A stretch of DNA of 64,000 nucleotides from Casuarina equisetifolia (Eukaryota; Streptophyta; Magnoliopsida; Fagales; Casuarinaceae). The notes below the pieces were generated by a model. That model did no database searches. It worked only from the letters and a program-made list of their open reading frames with translations, and was not told where the DNA came from. The DNA is taken from NCBI GenBank assembly GCA_028551475.1, contig CM052359.1:15749583-15813582 (forward strand). The letters are read 5' to 3'. Positions 59,244 through 64,000 of this stretch are shown piece by piece. How positions within the stretch are numbered: the stretch's first letter is position 1; each line of letters opens with the position of its first letter. A program made the position numbers and the translations under genes.

Positions 59244-60779
59244 TGTTGAAAATCATATGCTTGTATGTTTTGATTGAGAAAACTTTTATGTGAATATATG
59301 TTAAATAGAATTTTATATTGATTTAAACATATATTAAATAGAATACTATACTTACATATATGATAGAACATATGAGATCTTGTGTGCACATATTAAAACT
59401 CAAAGGAAGTAAAAGGTGTGCAAATTATAATATCAATTAATGATATTATAAAGTAGCTGGGTTCTTACATTTTATTATCAAACATCACATATTAAGCCAA
59501 GTTTATTCAATCTTTGAATATTTTGTTTCATAGATTAATTTACATTCTTGGTTATGTTAAAGGAACCTTGATACTTGAAATTTTTGTATGTACAAGTGTA
59601 ATGGACTGACCATATATTTATATATGGATACATGAAGCTTATTTATATGATCAGCCCATATGATTTATTTAACCCGTGTATAATCGGTTCAGCTCGTGAA
59701 AAGCATAAGCCCGTGTAAAGAGGTCAACCTGCGAAGCTTGAAACAATAGCGTTCTAAGAGAGTCATTTATCCAAAATGGCAGCATGTAAAAGAAAATAAG
59801 AGCATAAGCTCTTATGATCTAAAGCCTAAAGCCCTAGCCGCACTCTTCGACCTAAGTATACACTTCTCCTCTAGATCTTTTTCCTGCGACGATGGCTCCA
59901 ACGGGAAAAATGATGAGGCGACTAAGAGTCAGAACGGTTATCTTGCTAAAAAATCATCATCTACACCAGTACAACATCGAATCCATCAAATCTCAATGGA
60001 AGGATTTCAAAAAGGTTTAAACCAAAACCCTAATCTATTCAAGGTTCAAGTACCTGTTATAAAAGGGAGATTTGGATGAAATATTTATACTTACTAAGAT
60101 ATATTCTTGCTGATTTGATCAAAAGAGATAAAAGCCCTCGTCGATTTGCTCTTATTGCCATGTTCGGTAACATTTGAAGAAAAAGAAAATCTTCGGATAT
60201 ATTCCCTAAACTTGTTATCCTGTGAATATCATTTGATAGATTGATCTATATATATGCTAGATTGATTATAACATTATTTGCATATAAAGATTATTGTAAA
60301 TCCGAAAACCCTAGATTTGTGAAATTAGGGCTTTCAAGATTAGAGCTTGAATTGATTTTGTATACATTCAATTAGCTCTCTGATAGGCTTAAATCCTCAC
60401 TTATATCATATATCTAAGGAATAAGCTTGATGTATTAAGGTTTTTGTAAACCTAACCTTGTAACCGTGAGCTAATAACTCCTTTTGAGGAGTTGTGAGGT
60501 GAAGGAGAGGTGCTCTCCTTGTTTGAAGTAAAGTAGATTTCAACTCAGTTTGAGCTTAAGGAGTAAAGGGTGGAAGTAGGTGAAAAGTGTCAAACCACCA
60601 TGAAATTCTTGTGTGTGAATTTTTCTAATTTAATTCTTTTATTTAATACTCCATTACTATTGTGATATTTGTCTAGTTGCATTCATTGTAGAAAAAAAAT
60701 ATTCAAAAAGATATTAAAATTGATTAAATTTCTAGATATCCAATTCAACCCCCTTTCTTGGATAGCCATAAACCCAGCA
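59244..60779 (+). repeat. 5' LTR of element K
   Basis: This 1536-bp LTR runs from TGTTGAAAATC to AACCCAGCA. The conserved palindrome at 59425-59451 is a perfect 11-bp-arm form here, 181 bp from the start, farther than in the other LTRs. Confidence 0.9.
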
Positions 60780-60781
60780 AT

Positions 60782-60794
60782 TGGTATCGGAGCC
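60782..60794 (+). other. Primer-binding site of element K
   Basis: TGGTATCGGAGCC lies two bases after the LTR. It is the best-preserved initiator tRNA-Met site in the window. Confidence 0.88.
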
Positions 60795-60841
60795 AGGTTC
60801 TCTAATTTAAAGGCTTAATATCCTAAAGTAGATCCACTTAC

Positions 60842-61594
60842 ATGGCTATGGAGAAAGGAGTAGCTGTTACGGGATATAACAAACCACCTCTGTTTGATGG
60901 GATAAATTATAGACAATGGAAGCAACTCATGCAAGTCTTCATTGCCGGTCAAGACCCTAAAGCTTGGCAGATAATCAGAAAAGGTACAACGTTATCCGAA
61001 ATTGATGAATGGAGTAAAAATGAAGATAAAATCATGGGAATAAATGCCAAAGCTATGAACATGATTTATAGTGGGTTGAAAGCTCATGAATTTAATAAGG
61101 TGTCATCTTGTCTCACGGGTGAGGAAATATGGGATAAATTAGAAGTCATATTTGAAGGTACAAAGAAAGTTAAGTCATCCAAGGTAACCATGCTCATTCA
61201 CGATTATGAATTGTTCACTATGCTTGAATCTGAAACTATTAATGACATGTTTGGTAGATATACAGAAATAATATCTGAACTTAGGTTGCTAGGAAAGACT
61301 TACACAAATGAAGAAATGGTAAAAAAAATGCTAGTGTCTCTACTTGAGAGTTGGGATCCCAAGAAAATGGCAATAGAAGAAACACATGATCTAGATAGTC
61401 TAACCTTAGATGATTTACTAGGATCACTAAAGACTCATGAAATGCAACTAATTAGGAGAGTTAAGGAAAAAGAGAATAGAAGGTCACTTGCTTTAAAAGT
61501 AGAAATAGAGAAGACTGAAGAGATTGAGTCAAAAAATGATGAGATCGCTCTAATAGCTAGAAGATTTAAAAAAAATATCTCAAAAAGGATCTAG
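60842..61594 (+). pseudogene. Element K gag N-terminal and middle region
   Basis: The 250-aa ORF is the longest Gag part here. It contains GYNKPPLFDGINYRQWKQLM, GINAKAMNMIYSGLKAHEF, LESETINDMFGRYTEIISEL, LLESWDPKKMAIEETHDLD and the basic KEKENRRSLALKVE run. The first zinc knuckle (CYECRKPGHIKADC, 61651-61692) follows just beyond it. Confidence 0.93.
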
Positions 61595-61997
61595 GAAGAA
61601 ATAAAGGACAACCTAGAAGAAATGAAGCATATGAATCCAGGGATAACTTATGCTATGAGTGTAGAAAGCCTGGGCATATCAAAGCCGATTGCCCCTAACT
61701 CAAGAAGAAGAATAATAAAGGAAAGAAGAAGGCAATGATTGCTGCCTGGGATGATGAGAGCTCCTCATCAAATTAAAAAGAACAAGAAGAAGTAGCTCAT
61801 CTCTACCTAACCGCAAATGCAACAATAGAAAAAGAACTCAGGGTAAGTGATTTTGAACTCGAAACAAATCTGAGTGGTGACATTGAAACTACTTTTTTTA
61901 ATTTGGTTGAGTATGCAACAAAAATAAAAGAAAAATATAAGAAGATGTAGCTAAGTATAAATTTGTAAAAGCTAAAATTGAAAAGGATAAATCTCCC

Positions 61998-62577
61998 ATG
62001 GCATTATCTATGACTTGTATGCATAAAAATACTTCTGAGAATATTTCTTTTAAAACTGATACATGCTCCTTGATTAGTACTTGCTCCCATTCAAAAAATA
62101 AGCATGCTGATGAATCAAATAAATTAGTATGTGACCGAGACATAAAAAAAACTAAATATGAAGATTCCAGTACTAGAAAAAGAGAAATCTGAAATTCAAA
62201 TGAAACTAAATGAAACAAATATATTATTGCACAAGTTTACAAAAGGCAATAACTTGTTAAATAATATATTAAAATCACAAAGAGGTGTATACAATAAAGC
62301 TAGTATAGGATACAATTTCTTCAAAAATATAAAAACGCCTACAAACCTCTTTGACAATAAGGATTGTGGACTCTTTCTGCATCATAAATGTTCTTATTGT
62401 GAATATGTTGGTCATTCATTTGACACATGTCCAGTTAGACTTAGAAGAACATACAATATCAAAAAGGTTTGGATGCCTAAGAAGATGATAAATGTATTAG
62501 AAACTAACACTCACGGACCCAAAGAAAAAAAGGATACCAAAATCTTCAACACAAATTTTTGTTTCTGCAAGATATGA
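61998..62577 (+). pseudogene. Element K gag coiled coil and second zinc knuckle
   Basis: ORFs at 61998-62192 and 62158-62577 cover a polar, coiled-coil-prone stretch and then NNILKSQRGVYNKASIGYN and CSYCEYVGHSFDTC (62389-62430), a CX2CX4HX4C knuckle followed by PVRLRRTYNIKKVWMPK. The arrangement matches element I. Confidence 0.9.
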
Positions 62578-62951
62578 GCAAGAACATAGACAAGAAGAAG
62601 CACAAAGAGTTATGGATTATGGACAGTGGCTGTTCCCGTCATATGATTGGGATGATGGAGCTCTTCTCAACACTTGAGCTAAAGTCCAATGGTATGGTAT
62701 CTTTTGGAGATAACTCCAAAGGAAGGATTAAAGGTGTAAGCACCATAGGTAACCCTAGATCCCTTCTTATATATGATGTGCTGTATGTTGATGAATTGAA
62801 ATTCAATCTCCTAAGTATAAGTCAATTGTGTGATAATAACTTCAAAATCATATTTGGGAAAGAACTTTGTCTTGTCAAAAATTTGGAAAATAATGTGAGA
62901 TTATTGGAAAAAGAAAAGACAACATCTATGTGCTTGATCTTAGTGAGTTAA
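62559..62951 (+). pseudogene. Element K protease
   Basis: The 130-aa ORF contains WIMDSGCSRHMIGM (active-site DSG), MVSFGDNSKGRIKGV and VDELKFNLLSISQLCDNNF, as in E and I. Confidence 0.9.
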
Positions 62952-63571
62952 CAAATAAACAAACATGCTTGATTGTTAGTAAAAGTGTAGATGCTTGGTT
63001 GTGGCATAGAAAACTTGGTCATGCTAGTCTAGGATTATTAGAGAAATTATCCAAGAATGGCCTAGTTAGAGGACTACTCGAGCTCACATTTGATAAAGAT
63101 CAATTATGTGACGCTTGTGTGAAAGGGAAACATACTCAAAGTAGTTTTAAACCAAAATTAAAAGCGTCTACCTCAAGACCATTAGAAATGATTCATATGG
63201 ATTTGTTTGGTCCTCTAAGGACAGCCATTATGAATGGAAAGTATTATGCCTTAGTCATACTAGATGATTATACTAGATATACTTGGGTATATCTACTTGC
63301 TAGGAAAGATAAAGCATTTGAGAAATTTGTTGATTTCTCTAAAATGGTCCAAAATGAAAAAGATCTTACCATTGTTAAGATTCGAACAGATCATGGTGGT
63401 GAGTTTGAAAATTGTCTTTTTGAGAAATTCTGTTCCAAGAACAGCATATCTCATAATTTTTCAGGACCTAGGACACCTCAACAAAATGGTGTTGTAGAAA
63501 GGAAGAATAGGACACACCAAGAAATGGCTAGAACCATGATGTGTGAATATAATCTTCCTAAACATGTTTAG
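62930..63571 (+). pseudogene. Element K pre-integrase block and integrase core
   Basis: The 213-aa ORF contains WLWHRKLGHASLGLLEKL, LCDACVKGK (zinc site), MIHMDLFGPLRTAIMNG, VILDDYTRYTWVYLL, IRTDHGGEFENCLFEKF and PRTPQQNGVVERKNRT. The three acidic catalytic positions (D, D, E) of the core are all present. Confidence 0.94.
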
Positions 63572-63628
63572 GGAGAAGCAGTAAGTACAACCTACTACAT
63601 TTCAAATAGAGCATTCTTAAGACCAATC

Positions 63629-63889
63629 TTGAAGAAGACTCCGTTTAAGCTACTGTTTGGTAGAAAACCCAACATATCCTACTTCCACATGTTTGGAAGT
63701 CTGTGTTTTGTGCTAAACCATGGAAAAGAGTCACTTGGAAAATTTGACTCTAAGAGTGATGAGGCCATATTTCTAGGTTATTCTCAAACCAGCAAAGCAT
63801 ATAAAGTTTTTAATAAAAGAACTCTAGTTATTGAAAAATCTATTCATGTGAAATTCAAGGATGATTCTTATCTAAATTCCACGGCATAA
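63629..63889 (+). pseudogene. Element K integrase C-terminal region
   Basis: The 86-aa ORF contains KKTPFKLLFGRKPNISYFHM and AIFLGYSQTSKAYKVFNK. The linker toward reverse transcriptase continues to the window edge. Confidence 0.9.
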
Positions 63890-64000
63890 AATGCAAATGA
63901 AAAATATGCATCTGTTAAGGGGGAGTTAGACTCTAGAGAATTTACTTTCCCTAGAGTAAGAAACAAAGTAAATCAACAACATATACTAAGCACACGATCT

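Larger units (their letters stand above)
59244..64000 (+). mobile_element. Copia-type element K, cut by right window edge
   Basis: It has a 5' LTR, a good primer site, gag, protease and integrase on the plus strand, and it leaves the window before reverse transcriptase. It is the same family as F by LTR and close to D, E and I by protein. It is broken, with several breaks in the visible part. The left flank is TTTAA (59239-59243); the other copy would be outside the window. Confidence 0.93.

Overview
The window looks like plant nuclear heterochromatin, most likely from a eudicot. It is AT-rich and built almost entirely of nested, decayed LTR retrotransposons of the Ty1/copia and Ty3/gypsy types, and copia primer sites resemble the plant initiator-tRNA-Met site (TGGTATC-GAGC). 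The plant assignment rests on these families and on terminal motifs; no species is claimed. I found no intact host gene, rRNA, tRNA or CRISPR array.

Layout from left to right. (1) 1-5994: copia-type element A (+), with gag-like ORFs but no recognisable pol. (2) 5995-7891: no gene recognised. (3) 7892-12189: old short-LTR copia B (-), whose right LTR holds an ~845-bp insert. (4) about 12480-18190: copia remnant C (-), interrupted by two solo LTRs (13396-14645 and 15212-16852). (5) 18539-19004: a gypsy-type LTR, then gypsy remnant H (-, about 19005-26777), interrupted by two solo LTRs (23520-25193 and 25519-26770). (6) 26778-43622: copia D (-), with a full-length copia E (34330-42776, -) inside its right LTR. 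(7) 43623-45196: LTR and stub of copia F (-). (8) 45197-48164: gypsy remnant G (+) with its 3' LTR. (9) 48266-58512: a small element J (-) with no coding capacity, split by a full-length copia I (49060-57699, +). (10) 58513-59243: unassigned flank. (11) 59244 to the right edge: copia K (+), running out of the window.

Six insertions can be dated relative to their hosts by 5-bp target-site duplications read directly from the sequence: ATATG (15212-16852), CTTAT (23520-25193), GCCAC (25519-26770), ATCTT (E), CCATC (I) and CTTTG (J). A seventh (13396-14645) has a near match, TTGCA/TTGCC. All elements appear broken; none looks able to make its full protein set.

The main points for a second look are: an 11-bp-arm palindrome about 111-117 bp from the LTR start in most of the large copia LTRs; a solo-LTR family (TGATAAC...GAACA) seen only as solo or partial LTRs, with an antisense ORF shared by three copies and a G-box-rich segment in one; element D, whose two LTRs are not a matching pair and whose flanks differ, suggesting recombination; and element J, a TRIM-like element with 486-bp LTRs. 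I did not see a new cellular system or defence locus.
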